Assembly: GCF_002726155.1 (NCBI RefSeq)
Contig: NZ_PBSH01000050.1
Location: 1 to 64,000, forward strand
Source of the DNA: Alcanivorax sp.
Lineage (GTDB): Bacteria; Pseudomonadota; Gammaproteobacteria; Pseudomonadales; Alcanivoracaceae
Direction of reading: 5' to 3'
DNA length: 64,000 bases
In this document: positions 46,038 through 55,129 of the stretch, one piece after another
Numbering within the stretch: the stretch's first letter is position 1
Layout of the letters: each line of letters begins with the position of its first letter
Notes under the pieces: model-generated
The model's database searches: none
What the model was told of the DNA's origin: nothing
What the model saw: only the letters and a program-made list of their open reading frames with translations
Program-made: the position numbers and the translations under genes

Positions 46038-47033
46038 ATGGGGTCACTGAGCGAATGGATTCAACAGGGTTGGTATAAGGGCAGTCCCTGGCTGGTTCCG
46101 CTGCGGCCTCTGTCTGCGCTGGTGTCTCTTGAGGCGCGGCGCCGTCTGCAACAATTCAGGAAACAGCGCCCAAGCCCTCCCGTTCCGGTATTGGTGGTGG
46201 GCAATATCACTGTGGGGGGGGCAGGCAAGACCCCGTTGGTGATTGCGTTGGTGGAAGCGGCGCGCGCCCGAGGTTTGAACGTAGCGGTGGTATCCCGCGG
46301 CTTTGGCGGTAAAACCGAGCAGTATCCCCAGCATGTGTCTGCTAGCAGTGATGCGCTGGAAGTCGGGGATGAGCCTGTGTTGATTGCTCGCCGTACCGGC
46401 GCCCCTGTGGTGCTGGATCCTGACCGGCGCAATGCGTTGGATGTGGCGATTCGCGAGTACGCGCCAGATCTGGTGATTAGCGATGATGGCTTGCAGCATT
46501 ATGCTCTGCCGCGCAGCGCCGAAGTGGTGGTGGTAGATGGTCAGCGCGGCCTGGGTAACGGCCGTTGTTTGCCGGAAGGTCCATTAAGAGAGCCTGCCAC
46601 GAGACTCAAGGAAGTGGATTTTGTCATCAGCACTGGCGGGGGATGGACTGGTGCCCATCCCATGATCATGCGCCCGTCAGGCATGAAATGCCTGGCCGAC
46701 GACCGTACCCTCAGCCCTGACGACTTTCTGCGCCAACATCCCCAGGTCCATGCGGTCGCCGGCATTGGTAATCCCAAGCGCTTCTTTAATCTGCTCAGTA
46801 TTCTGGGGCTCAGCACGACGCCTCACGTTTTCCCCGACCATCATGCCTATCAGCCGGCGGATCTGGCCTTTGCCGATGGGCTGCCCGTGTTGATGACAGA
46901 AAAGGACGCGGTGAAGTGTGCGCCCTTTGCCGAGCCTCACTGGTGGTTTCTTCCGGTGACCGCGAGCTTGCCGGACGGGTTGCTGGATCAGATGATTGAT
47001 CGGGCATTAGGAATGGACGGTAAAGAGAGTTGA
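46038..47033 (+). CDS. lpxK: tetraacyldisaccharide 4'-kinase
   Basis: A 331-residue P-loop kinase that adds the 4'-phosphate to lipid A precursor. The membrane-contact N-terminus is followed by the P-loop NITVGGAGKTP (residues about 56-66) and DDGLQHYAL (residues about 148-156). The stop codon TGA is part of the first 7-base unit of a repeat element (AGTTGAA), so insertion or growth of that element has set or changed the very end of the protein (ending GKES). Confidence 0.95.
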   Translation: MGSLSEWIQQGWYKGSPWLVPLRPLSALVSLEARRRLQQFRKQRPSPPVPVLVVGNITVGGAGKTPLVIALVEAARARGLNVAVVSRGFGGKTEQYPQHVSASSDALEVGDEPVLIARRTGAPVVLDPDRRNALDVAIREYAPDLVISDDGLQHYALPRSAEVVVVDGQRGLGNGRCLPEGPLREPATRLKEVDFVISTGGGWTGAHPMIMRPSGMKCLADDRTLSPDDFLRQHPQVHAVAGIGNPKRFFNLLSILGLSTTPHVFPDHHAYQPADLAFADGLPVLMTEKDAVKCAPFAEPHWWFLPVTASLPDGLLDQMIDRALGMDGKES

Positions 47034-47181
47034 AAGTGTAACGTTCAAAGTTGAATAGCGTGTCCAAAGCGGGAATGACAGCCAAGGCTGTGCCCGCGTA
47101 CCGATCAGCGCGGAATGGAAAATTATCAAAACCCACGTTGAACATCTTCGCGTTTTAACTTTGAACTTTACACTTTCAACT
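47028..47181. repeat. inverted-pair heptamer repeat element B
   Basis: Left arm: AGTTGAA, AGTGTAA, CGTTCAA, AGTTGAA (47028-47055). Right arm, read on the minus strand from 47181: AGTTGAA, AGTGTAA, AGTTCAA, AGTTAAA. Over 28 bases the arms agree at 25. About 97 bases of core lie between. The element fills the whole lpxK-kdsB gap and provides the lpxK stop codon. Confidence 0.85.
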
Positions 47182-47211
47182 TCTGCCCTGATCTTGTTAC
47201 CGAGGTAGAGA

Positions 47212-47967
47212 ATGAGTTTTTATGTAGTGGTGCCGGCGCGGTATGCGTCTACCCGTTTGCCGGGCAAGCCGTTGGCTGACATTGCCGGTAAAACCATGGT
47301 GGAGCGGGTGGCGGAACGCTGCCAGCAAAGTGGTGCTGATCAGGTCTATGTGGCCACTGACGATGCTCGTATTGCCGATGTGTTGGGTGACACCGTGCCG
47401 GTGGTCATGACCCGTGATGATCACCCTTCCGGGACCGATCGTCTTCAGGAAGTGGCCGCAAAACTGTCGCTGGCTGACGATGACATTATCGTCAATGTGC
47501 AGGGTGACGAGCCATTGATTCCTCCTGCGGTGATCAATCAGGTAGCGGCCAATCTGGCGGCGAACCCGGACTGCCAGATGGCAACGCTGTGTGAAGCCAT
47601 TGAAAGCGCGGAAGACCTGTTTAATCCCAATGTGGTGAAGGCGGTTTTCGATGATGCGGGCAGGGCACTGTATTTTTCCCGGGCGCCGGTGCCATGGCAT
47701 CGTGATGCCTTTGCCGATGGCAAACAGGATATGTCAACAGGGCAGTGGTGGCGGCATATCGGGATCTACGCGTACCGGGTAGCGTTCTTGCATCAGTATG
47801 TGCAATGGCAGCCGGCCACACTGGAGCAGCTGGAATCTCTGGAGCAGCTACGGGCCATGGCCAATGGCGTGGCCATCCACGTGGAGCCTGCCTGTGAGGC
47901 AGTGCCGGGTGGGGTCGATACCCAAGCGGACCTTGATCGCCTGCGGACGCAGCTGGGAGGCAAATGA
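47212..47967 (+). CDS. kdsB: 3-deoxy-manno-octulosonate cytidylyltransferase
   Basis: A 251-residue nucleotidyltransferase that activates Kdo to CMP-Kdo for lipopolysaccharide core synthesis. Begins with the signature [19 protein letters not shown] and contains [14 protein letters not shown] and [14 protein letters not shown] preceded by GAGGTAGAG. In pseudomonads the gene is preceded by the small ycaR (Trm112-like) gene; here that place is taken by a repeat element. The stop overlaps the next start by four bases. Confidence 0.97.
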   Translation: MSFYVVVPARYASTRLPGKPLADIAGKTMVERVAERCQQSGADQVYVATDDARIADVLGDTVPVVMTRDDHPSGTDRLQEVAAKLSLADDDIIVNVQGDEPLIPPAVINQVAANLAANPDCQMATLCEAIESAEDLFNPNVVKAVFDDAGRALYFSRAPVPWHRDAFADGKQDMSTGQWWRHIGIYAYRVAFLHQYVQWQPATLEQLESLEQLRAMANGVAIHVEPACEAVPGGVDTQADLDRLRTQLGGK

Positions 47968-48440
47968 TGGGCGTGTCGGTATTGTTTGTTTGTCTGGGGA
48001 ATATTTGCCGTTCACCCACTGCGGAAGTGGTTTTTCGTGAACGCGTGAAGGCTGCAGGCCTGGAAGACCGCATTCGTATTGATAGCGTTGGAACCGGCGA
48101 TTGGCATATCGGCAAGGCGCCGGATCCCCGTACCCAGGAGGCGGCGTTGCGGCGGGGCTATTCCATGGCGTCCTTGCGCGCCCGGCAAGTCAGCCCGGAG
48201 GATTTTGCGGACTTTGATTGGGTGCTGGCCATGGACGACGCCAACCTGGCGGATCTTAAGGTCATGCGACCCGCATCGTATCAGGGCACTCTTGCCCGTT
48301 TTCTGGACTATGCACAGCACACTTCGGTGCGGGAAGTGCCCGATCCTTATTATGGCGGCGAAGACGGATTCGATACCGTGCTGGACTTGATTGAAGATGG
48401 CGCTGAAGGATTGTTGAACCGCGTGCGGGAGCAGCTGTGA
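47964..48440 (+). CDS. low-molecular-weight protein tyrosine phosphatase
   Basis: A 158-residue phosphatase with the active-site loop [10 protein letters not shown] (Cys10, Arg16) and the general-acid loop VPDPYYGG near residue 130. ATGATG start: the first ATG overlaps the kdsB stop, the second begins four bases later; either is possible. Such enzymes dephosphorylate tyrosine kinases of capsule or polysaccharide export, but no kinase gene is near. The 3' end overlaps murB by four bases (GTGA). Confidence 0.93.
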   Translation: MMGVSVLFVCLGNICRSPTAEVVFRERVKAAGLEDRIRIDSVGTGDWHIGKAPDPRTQEAALRRGYSMASLRARQVSPEDFADFDWVLAMDDANLADLKVMRPASYQGTLARFLDYAQHTSVREVPDPYYGGEDGFDTVLDLIEDGAEGLLNRVREQL

Positions 48441-49480
48441 GCCAGGCGGCGCCACCGACCGGTTCGTTCGAGCAGATCTGTGATGCGGATTTGACGTCCC
48501 TGAATACCCTGCGGTTGCCGGCGCGAGCCCATCGTCTGGCCCGCCCGACCACGTTGGATGCATTGTCACAGGTGCTGGCGGAGCGTAATCCGGCAGAGCC
48601 ACTTTTCGTGATCGGTGAAGGCAGCAATCTGGTGATTCGTTCTGATCTGCCGGGGCTGACACTGAGCCTGGCGATTGATGGCATGGCGCAGGTGAAGGAA
48701 GACAACGCCCATGTCTGGGTTGCCGCCGGTGCAGGCGTGCACTGGGATGATCTGGTGGCCTGGACCGTCGAGCAAGGCTGGCAAGGGCTGGAGAATCTTT
48801 CCTTGATTCCCGGTACGGCGGGGGCGGCGCCTTTTCAGAATATCGGTGCCTATGGCGTCGAGTTGTCCCAGGTGCTGGAGCAGGTGACGGTGATGGATGT
48901 GGTCACCGCTCAGGTAGACCATTTTGCCGGCCATGAATGCGAATTTTCCTACCGCGACAGCCGTTTCAAAAGCCGTGATCGTGGCCGCTATATCATTACC
49001 GGCATTGAGCTTCGTCTGAATAAAGCACCCCAGTGTAACGTGAGCTACGGGCCGCTTAAGGCGCGTTTCGGCCACTTGTCGCAAGCGGATATTTCCCCCG
49101 CTGCGGTTCGAGAGCATGTGATTGCGGTGCGTCAGAGTAAGCTGCCGGATCCTGCCGTGTTGGCTAACGCGGGCAGTTTTTTCAAAAACCCGGTCGTAAC
49201 AAAAGAGCGGGGTGATGCGTTAAAGATGCGCTTTGCGGATTTGGTGGCGTACGCACAAGCGGATGGAGTGAAACTGGCAGCAGGGTGGCTGATCGAGCAG
49301 GCCGGCTGGAAGGGTAAGCGGCTGGGGCCTGTTGGCATGCATAGTGAGCAGGCGCTGGTGCTGGTCAATCATGGCGGTGCCACCAGTGCGGATGTGGTGG
49401 CGTTGGCAGAGGCAGTGTGCGCTGACGTGCAGGCGACGTTTGGTGTGTCGTTGGAGCAGGAGCCGGTGCTGTTACCGTAG
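48437..49480 (+). CDS. murB: UDP-N-acetylenolpyruvoylglucosamine reductase
   Basis: A 347-residue type I MurB that reduces UDP-GlcNAc-enolpyruvate to UDP-MurNAc with NADPH, using FAD. FAD domain motifs GEGSNLVIRSD and NLSLIPGTAGAAPFQNIGAYG are present, the substrate motif YRDSRFKS, and the proton-donor Ser in NAGSFFKNP near residue 240. GTG start inside the phosphatase stop. Last gene before the bidirectional terminator shared with rne. Confidence 0.96.
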   Translation: MSQAAPPTGSFEQICDADLTSLNTLRLPARAHRLARPTTLDALSQVLAERNPAEPLFVIGEGSNLVIRSDLPGLTLSLAIDGMAQVKEDNAHVWVAAGAGVHWDDLVAWTVEQGWQGLENLSLIPGTAGAAPFQNIGAYGVELSQVLEQVTVMDVVTAQVDHFAGHECEFSYRDSRFKSRDRGRYIITGIELRLNKAPQCNVSYGPLKARFGHLSQADISPAAVREHVIAVRQSKLPDPAVLANAGSFFKNPVVTKERGDALKMRFADLVAYAQADGVKLAAGWLIEQAGWKGKRLGPVGMHSEQALVLVNHGGATSADVVALAEAVCADVQATFGVSLEQEPVLLP

Positions 49481-49551
49481 CCAGAGAGCCCGATAGACCC
49501 ATGGCCGCAATTGATTTCAGCATGTAGCTGCAGCAATAAATGGACCCACAA

Positions 49552-49578
49552 AAAAGCCCGCACGAAGCGGGCTTTTTT
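49552..49578. terminator. bidirectional terminator between murB and rne
   Basis: AAAAGCCCGC (49552-49561) pairs with GCGGGCTTTT (49567-49576) around ACGAA, with A-run on the left and T-run on the right, so it works for both converging genes. Confidence 0.92.
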
Positions 49579-49593
49579 GTGGCTGGAATGTCC

Positions 49594-52500
49594 TCAGTCT
49601 TCCGAGGACGATTCCGCTTGTTGCGCCTTGGCAGCCGCTTCCTGGGCTGCGAGCTGCTCACGGCGGCGCTGGCGTGGGTCGTTGCTGGCGCGGCCCTGCT
49701 CGGCAGCAGCAGGCTTGGCTTCTGCCTTGACCGCTTTCACTTCCTTGGCCCGGCTGGGCAACTCATTGCTGGCTGGGGCCGGCTTGGGCTTTTCTTCCGC
49801 CTTTGGTGCCGGGGCCGCCGGGGTGGGTTTGTAGCCCGGGGAGCGCGGATCATTGCTGGCGCGGCTCGGTGCAGCAGGCTCGGCGGCGGGGGCTTCTGCT
49901 TTGGGAGCCTCGGCCTCTACTGTTTTCTCTGCCTGCTTGTTTTCCTCTACCGGTTTGCTCGGCGCTGGCGCCTCTGCCGGTTTGGCCGCTTCTGGTTGAG
50001 CTGCTGCCGGCGCTGTCGGAGCGTCTTTGGCCGCTTCAGCTTGTGGCGCGGGTTGCGCCGCTTTTTCGGCATCGGCGGTTTTCGGGGCGTCAGCCTTGGG
50101 CTGCTGCGGCTGGCCTTCGGCCACCGGCTTTTCTTCCTGCGCCGGAGCAGTGGTAGCCGTATCGCTGTCACTGGCTGCCGGTTGAGCGGTGGCCGGCTTG
50201 TCGTCTTCGGCTTTCGGCGCGGCGGTGTTTTGCGCGGCCGGGGCCTGGGCGGCCGGTTGTTGTTCGGCAGCAGGTTGCTGCGGCTGAGCCGGTGCGGCGG
50301 TCTGTTCCTGCTTCGGTTCAGTTGCGGCTTGTGGCTTGCTGGCCGCCGGCTTCTGCTCCGTTACCTCGGCAGCCTTGTCGGCGCCCTCTTTTTTAGCCTG
50401 ATCGTCGGCCTTCGCTTGCGCAGACGGCTCCTGGGCCGGAACCAGCTTGGCAGGTGGGTGACCTTCATCATCCACCGGTGCGGGCTGCTCGTTACGCACC
50501 CGGGCCGGTTTGGGCGCATTATTGCGCTGCGGCTTGTCCGCAGGGGATTGCGCTACCGCATTCTTGCCGTCGCTATTGTTTTCCCCTTTGCCAGGACGCT
50601 GGCGTTCGCGTAGCGGACGATCGTCTTTGGCATCGGTGCGGCGGGGGGCTTTCGGGCCCTTGTCGCTGCCTTTGCTCTCGGTGTTGTCAGCAGCGTTGTC
50701 CTGCTTGCGGTTATTGCGCGGCTTGCCACCGTCATTGCCCTTGTTGTCGGGCTTGTTGTCGCCACGATTATCGCCACGGCTGTCGTTGCGATTGTCGTTG
50801 TTGCGGTTGTTGCGACGGTTGTCGTTGCGGCCACGGCGTTCGTTGCGGTTGCCGTCGTCCTTGTTGTCGCCACGGTTGTCACGATTGTCGGAAGAGCGAT
50901 TGTCCGCCTGACGGTTATCGTTCTTGCGACCGCCGTCCTTGTCGTTCTGGCGTTTGTTGCGGTTATTGCGATTGTCGTTATCGCCACCTTTGCCGCCATC
51001 ACGCTTGTTGCGGTTGTCGTTCTTGCCGCGGTTATCGTTGTTGCGGTTGTCGTTACGGTTGCGGGTGTTGCCACCGCGGCCGCCACGGGTGTTTTGCTGC
51101 TGGCGTTGCTTGTTATCGCCTTTGCGCTGGGGTTGTGCTTTCTTTGCTTTGGCCGGCTTGGGCTCAGCGGTAAAGACCTGGGCGAGCCAGGAGAACAGAC
51201 GTGCCAGCAGGCCCAGGTTTTGGGCCTGTGGCGTCGGTGCGGCAGCCGCGGGCTTGGGCGGCGGCGGGGCGGTGTCCGGTGCCATCAGTTTGACGGCCGG
51301 TTCCTGGGTCTTGATTTCCGTGTCCTGAGCGGAGGCGATATCCGCATCCTTGTTGCCTTCCAGCAGGTCCATTTCATGGCTCAACTGGGTGCTGGTCTGG
51401 TCATCACGGATGCGCTCCACTTCGAAGTGGGGCGTGTCCAGGTTCTGGTTGGGGATGATTACCACGCGGACTTTGTGGTTCTTCTCAATGGCACGCAGGG
51501 GATCGCGCTTTTCATTGAGCAGGTAGGTGGCCACGGCCACCGGCACCTGTGCCTGAATCTCGCCGGTGCGCTCCTTCATCACTTCTTCTTCGATAAGACG
51601 AAGGATGCTCAGCGCCAGGGATTTCACGTCACGGATGTGGCCCTGGCCGTCGCAGCGTGGGCAAACAATGCTGGAGGTTTCCCCCAGGCTGGGGCGCAGG
51701 CGCTGACGGGACAGTTCCAGCAGGCCGAAGCGGGAGATGCGACCGAGCTGGATGCGAGCGCGGTCCGCTTCCAGTGCATCACGCATGCGGTTTTCCACGT
51801 CACGCTGATTGCGTGCCGGGCCCATGTCGATGAAATCCACCACGATCAGGCCGCCGATATCCCGCAGGCGCAGCTGTCGGGAAATTTCCTCTGCGGCTTC
51901 CAGGTTGGTCTGCAGGGCGGTCTCCTCGATATCCGCACCTTTGGTGGCACGGGAGGAGTTGATGTCGATGGAGACCAGCGCCTCTGTCGGATCGATCACG
52001 ATGGAGCCACCGGAAGGCAGCTTCACTTCCCGCTCGAAAGCGGTTTCGATTTGCGATTCAATCTGGAAACGGGAGAACAGCGGGGTCTCGTCGTCGTACA
52101 GTTTGATCTTGTGCTGGAAGTCCTGCATGACCTGTTGAACAAAACCCTGGGCTTCGTCGTAGACTTTCTTGGAGTCGATCAGGACTTCGCCGATATCCTT
52201 GCGCAGGTAATCACGGATGGCGCGAATGATGACGTTGGATTCCTGATAGATCAGGAAGGGCGCCTTGCGATCCTGGGAAGCCTCATCGATGGAGGTCCAC
52301 AGTTTCAGCAGGTAATTCAGATCCCACTGCAGCTCTTCAGCACTGCGTCCCAAGCCGGCGGTACGCACGATGACGCCCATTTCGTCGGGAATGGTCAATG
52401 CGCCCAGCGCTTCTTTAAGTTGCGCGCGCTCTTCCCCTTCGATACGACGGGAAATGCCGCCGGCACGGGGATTGTTGGGCATCAGAACCAGGTAACGACC

Positions 52501-52872
52501 CGCCAGGCTGATAAAGGTGGTGAGGGCGGCGCCTTTATTGCCGCGCTCTTCCTTGGCCACCTGAACGATGACTTCCTGACCTTCCTTGATGACTTCCTTG
52601 ATGTTAACGCGACCCTGGATGTCCTTGGGGTCTTTCTGGAAGTACTGGCGGGAAATTTCCTTGAGGGGAAGAAAGCCATGGCGCTCGGCACCAAAGTCGA
52701 CAAAGGCGGCTTCCAGGGAAGGCTCTACCCGGGTGATCTTGCCTTTGTAGATGTTGGCTTTTTTCTGTTCCCGTGTGCGGTGTTCGATATCCAGGTCATA
52801 CAGACGTTGTCCGTCGACCAGTGCCACCCGAACCTCTTCAGGGTGAGTGGCGTTAATAAGCATACGTTTCAT
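49594..52872 (-). CDS. rne: ribonuclease E
   Basis: A 1092-residue essential endoribonuclease and degradosome scaffold. The N-terminal half contains the S1 domain (about 37-120), the 5'-sensor/RNase H region, catalytic acidic residues in VVDFIDM and [11 protein letters not shown], and the zinc-link CPRCDGQGH near residue 404. The C-terminal half (from about 590) is disordered: an Arg/Asn/Asp-rich stretch, then an Ala/Pro/Lys/Glu-rich tail with ASNDPR repeated three times. The start is [13 protein letters not shown], the conserved family start; the upstream in-frame ATG is rejected. No Shine-Dalgarno is seen; a palindrome abuts the start. Confidence 0.97.
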   Translation of the reverse strand: MKRMLINATHPEEVRVALVDGQRLYDLDIEHRTREQKKANIYKGKITRVEPSLEAAFVDFGAERHGFLPLKEISRQYFQKDPKDIQGRVNIKEVIKEGQEVIVQVAKEERGNKGAALTTFISLAGRYLVLMPNNPRAGGISRRIEGEERAQLKEALGALTIPDEMGVIVRTAGLGRSAEELQWDLNYLLKLWTSIDEASQDRKAPFLIYQESNVIIRAIRDYLRKDIGEVLIDSKKVYDEAQGFVQQVMQDFQHKIKLYDDETPLFSRFQIESQIETAFEREVKLPSGGSIVIDPTEALVSIDINSSRATKGADIEETALQTNLEAAEEISRQLRLRDIGGLIVVDFIDMGPARNQRDVENRMRDALEADRARIQLGRISRFGLLELSRQRLRPSLGETSSIVCPRCDGQGHIRDVKSLALSILRLIEEEVMKERTGEIQAQVPVAVATYLLNEKRDPLRAIEKNHKVRVVIIPNQNLDTPHFEVERIRDDQTSTQLSHEMDLLEGNKDADIASAQDTEIKTQEPAVKLMAPDTAPPPPKPAAAAPTPQAQNLGLLARLFSWLAQVFTAEPKPAKAKKAQPQRKGDNKQRQQQNTRGGRGGNTRNRNDNRNNDNRGKNDNRNKRDGGKGGDNDNRNNRNKRQNDKDGGRKNDNRQADNRSSDNRDNRGDNKDDGNRNERRGRNDNRRNNRNNDNRNDSRGDNRGDNKPDNKGNDGGKPRNNRKQDNAADNTESKGSDKGPKAPRRTDAKDDRPLRERQRPGKGENNSDGKNAVAQSPADKPQRNNAPKPARVRNEQPAPVDDEGHPPAKLVPAQEPSAQAKADDQAKKEGADKAAEVTEQKPAASKPQAATEPKQEQTAAPAQPQQPAAEQQPAAQAPAAQNTAAPKAEDDKPATAQPAASDSDTATTAPAQEEKPVAEGQPQQPKADAPKTADAEKAAQPAPQAEAAKDAPTAPAAAQPEAAKPAEAPAPSKPVEENKQAEKTVEAEAPKAEAPAAEPAAPSRASNDPRSPGYKPTPAAPAPKAEEKPKPAPASNELPSRAKEVKAVKAEAKPAAAEQGRASNDPRQRRREQLAAQEAAAKAQQAESSSED
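50730..51090. repeat. low-complexity Arg/Asn/Asp-coding tract in rne
   Basis: Imperfect short repeats dominated by codons for N, R, D and G (protein pattern such as [12 protein letters not shown]) lie in the RNA-binding part of the RNase E scaffold. The DNA is full of GTTG/CGTT/TGTC words, so the tract is prone to slippage changes. Confidence 0.7.
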
Positions 52873-52878
52873 GGTGCT

Positions 52879-52894
52879 ACCACAAGTTTGTGGT
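52879..52894 (-). promoter_or_regulatory. palindrome at the rne translation start
   Basis: Perfect seven-base arms ACCACAA/TTGTGGT around a two-base centre, six bases upstream of the ATG on the minus strand. It could sequester the initiation region or be cut by RNase E itself. Confidence 0.6.
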
Positions 52895-53390
52895 GGCATG
52901 GGGCAGGGCCGGATGTAACCGGTAGCAGACCAGGGGGAGTGCTGTGGCAGGCAGGTCACGGGTCGGGCGCACGCTGGGCGTGTGGATCGCTTTCCTTGGT
53001 GATCGTGTTGCCTGAGTCAGCGGCTCTCCGAGTTGTGTGCAATGTTTAGTGCGTAATCATGCTGGCAGTTGGCCAGTCTGTAATGCTTCACGCGATTGCC
53101 GTGGTTATCCTCACACAGCAATGTGTAAACTCTTGTCTGTCTGTTTTCCAGGTCGTTTGACCGGCGCTGCAGGCCACCATCGTTAATGTTCAGGGCCCGT
53201 TTTCGGACGCTGTAAATGGGTCTTCTGCAGCGTATGCCCAGTTCCGTGAGGGGGTTTCCCGTGCGGAAGGTGGGCCTGACGCTTTTTCTGTGACCTGGGG
53301 GCGGGCTCTGTCTTCATCGGCTGTAGCCGGAGAGGGCCGAACGGCGAATGTTCGCTGCGCGTCGCCGTTGCCTATTCAGGTCGACGCTTG

Positions 53391-53420
53391 ACTATAGCAA
53401 CAAAAGGCCAGCCGGATCAA
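53391..53420 (-). promoter_or_regulatory. predicted rne promoter
   Basis: On the minus strand TTGATC (53415-53420) and TATAGT (53391-53396) are 18 bases apart. Transcription would start near 53384, giving a leader of about 510 bases. Confidence 0.5.
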
Positions 53421-53454
53421 TCAGATAGATTGCTGAGCCTCGCCACAGTAGATG

Positions 53455-53483
53455 CAGACTTTTACCCCGATCACGCATAGAAT
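53455..53483 (+). promoter_or_regulatory. predicted rluC promoter abutting the start codon
   Basis: TAGAAT at 53478-53483 with CAGACT (53455-53460) 17 bases upstream. The rluC ATG is at 53490, exactly where transcription would be expected to begin. Confidence 0.4.
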
Positions 53484-53489
53484 CGCGCC

Positions 53490-54443
53490 ATGTCTGAAGA
53501 TACCCCCGCAGCGAACCGCGTGACGTTTGTCACCATTGATGAAGGCCGGCACGGTCAACGCCTGGATAACTTCCTGTTTACCCATCTTAAAGGGGTGCCC
53601 AAATCCCGTGTTTACCGGATTATCCGCTCCGGTGAGGTACGTATTAACAAGGGGCGCGCCAAGCAGACCACTCGTCTGGCCAGTGGCGACGTGGTGCGTA
53701 TCCCGCCCATTCGTACCAGTGAATCCGCCGCGCCGCCGGCGGTGAGCGAAGGGTTGGCCGAGCGTCTGCGCCGGGCCTGTGTCTATGAAGATGACCAGCT
53801 ATTCATTTTCAACAAACCAGCAGGCCTGGCGGTGCACGGTGGCAGTGGTGTCAGCCTGGGACTGATCGAGGCTCTGCGGGTGATGTATCCCGATGAAAAG
53901 GAAATGGAGCTGGTGCACCGATTGGACCGGGATACCAGTGGCTTGATCATGGTGGCCCGGCGGCGCTCGTTTCTGCGTAAATTGCAGCGCCTGATGCAGG
54001 GCGGTCAGGTGGAAAAGCGTTACTGGTTGCTGTGTCAGGGCTTCAAGGGCAAGGAGCGCACGCTTGATGCGCCTTTGCTGAAAATGATGAATGGCAACGA
54101 GCGCATCGTGCGGGTCTCCCGCGAGGGTAAGCCCTCGGTGACACATTATCGCCTGCTCGAGCGGTTTGCTCGGGCGCAATTGGTGGAGGCCACTCTGGAA
54201 ACCGGTCGCACCCATCAGATTCGGGTACATAGCCAGTTTGGCGGCTTTCCCTTGTTGGGGGATGACAAATACGGAATTGCGAAAGGGGAGGCCCTGCTGA
54301 CTGAGATCGGCCGCCGGCGTCTTTGTCTGCATGCCCGCACCCTGGTGTTTGTGCATCCGAACACGGGCAAGTGGCTGACGGTTACCGCGCCGCTGGATGA
54401 CGACTACGAGGCGATTTTGACGACCCTCAGGAGTCAGCGATGA
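53490..54443 (+). CDS. rluC: 23S rRNA pseudouridine synthase RluC
   Basis: A 317-residue RluA-family enzyme; RluC makes pseudouridine at 955, 2504 and 2580 of 23S rRNA in E. coli. S4 RNA-binding domain at about 20-80 (QRLDNFLFTHLKGVPKSRVYRIIRSGEVRIN, shortened VPKSRVYRIIRSGEVRIN), catalytic Asp in HRLDRDTSGL near residue 146, and RTHQIRVH near 240. No ribosome site precedes the ATG, and a -10 element stands seven bases upstream. Stop overlaps the HAD gene by four bases. Confidence 0.95.
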   Translation: MSEDTPAANRVTFVTIDEGRHGQRLDNFLFTHLKGVPKSRVYRIIRSGEVRINKGRAKQTTRLASGDVVRIPPIRTSESAAPPAVSEGLAERLRRACVYEDDQLFIFNKPAGLAVHGGSGVSLGLIEALRVMYPDEKEMELVHRLDRDTSGLIMVARRRSFLRKLQRLMQGGQVEKRYWLLCQGFKGKERTLDAPLLKMMNGNERIVRVSREGKPSVTHYRLLERFARAQLVEATLETGRTHQIRVHSQFGGFPLLGDDKYGIAKGEALLTEIGRRRLCLHARTLVFVHPNTGKWLTVTAPLDDDYEAILTTLRSQR

Positions 54444-55129
54444 ATAATGCGCGTCCTTATGACCTGGTGATTTTCGACTGGGATGGCACGGTCATGGATT
54501 CTACCGGTCGTATTGTCAGCTGCATGCAGCTGGCAGCATTGGATCTGGGGCTGCCCTCCCTGGCTGACCCGGTGGTATGCAGTATCATCGGGCTGGGATT
54601 GCCGGAAGCCATCGCCACGCTCTATCCGCAGCTGGACGATGCAGGGATCGTCGCCATGCGTGATCGCTACGCTTTCCACTTTATCGCCGCCGAGCAGACA
54701 CCCAGCGCCCTTTATCCGGCGGCGGAACAGGTGCTGACTCACTTGCGTGAAAGTGGCTTTAAGCTGGCGGTGGCCACAGGCAAGAGCCGCAAGGGGTTGC
54801 AGCGGGTGTGGGGGAATACCGGTCTGGACCGTTATTTCCATGCCTCCCGTTGCGCCGATGAAAGCCAGTCCAAGCCACATCCGGCCATGGTGCTGGAGTT
54901 GCTGGAGGCTATGGCCGTGCCGCCTGAGCGGGCCGTGGTGGTGGGCGATACGACATTCGATCTGGAAATGGCCCGTGCTGCCGGAGTGGACCGTATTGGC
55001 GTGAGTTATGGCGCCCACCCGGTGGAGCAATTGCTCCCGTGCGAGCCTCTGGCGGTTATCGACAGATTGGACCATTTGCTGCCGCTGGTGGGTTTGGCGG
55101 CGTCTGAATTTGTAATGGAGAGTGTGTGA
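54440..55129 (+). CDS. HAD-family phosphatase (phosphoglycolate phosphatase-like)
   Basis: A 229-residue HAD hydrolase with nucleophile Asp13 and Asp15 in IFDWDGTVMDS, motif II in LAVATGKSR and the acidic motif GDTTFDLEMA. Cap domain of alpha type between residues 20 and 90, so subfamily IA. Substrate unknown; the place between rluC and sppA is kept in pseudomonads (PA2974). ATGA overlap with rluC and GTGA overlap with sppA indicate coupled translation. Confidence 0.92.
   Translation: MNNARPYDLVIFDWDGTVMDSTGRIVSCMQLAALDLGLPSLADPVVCSIIGLGLPEAIATLYPQLDDAGIVAMRDRYAFHFIAAEQTPSALYPAAEQVLTHLRESGFKLAVATGKSRKGLQRVWGNTGLDRYFHASRCADESQSKPHPAMVLELLEAMAVPPERAVVVGDTTFDLEMARAAGVDRIGVSYGAHPVEQLLPCEPLAVIDRLDHLLPLVGLAASEFVMESV

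Larger units (their letters stand above)
52873..53489. other. long divergent region: rne leader and rluC promoter
   Basis: 617 bases without a gene. Most of it is the predicted rne 5' leader of about 510 bases, which fits the known RNase E autoregulation through its own leader. A palindrome ACCACAA/TTGTGGT (52879-52894) ends six bases before the rne ATG and should mask initiation. Further hairpin-forming GC-rich stretches lie at about 53180-53300. Pseudomonads carry the rne-II leader motif here; I could not verify a match by eye. Confidence 0.6.

Noticed and set aside
47034..47211. Degenerate ycaR gene between lpxK and kdsB
   Set aside because: No frame of adequate length and none of the expected Cys motifs; the gap is filled by the repeat element.
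51094..53049. 651-codon plus-strand frame opposite rne
   Set aside because: Antisense shadow of the RNase E catalytic half, with the same bias-driven openness and no ribosome site.
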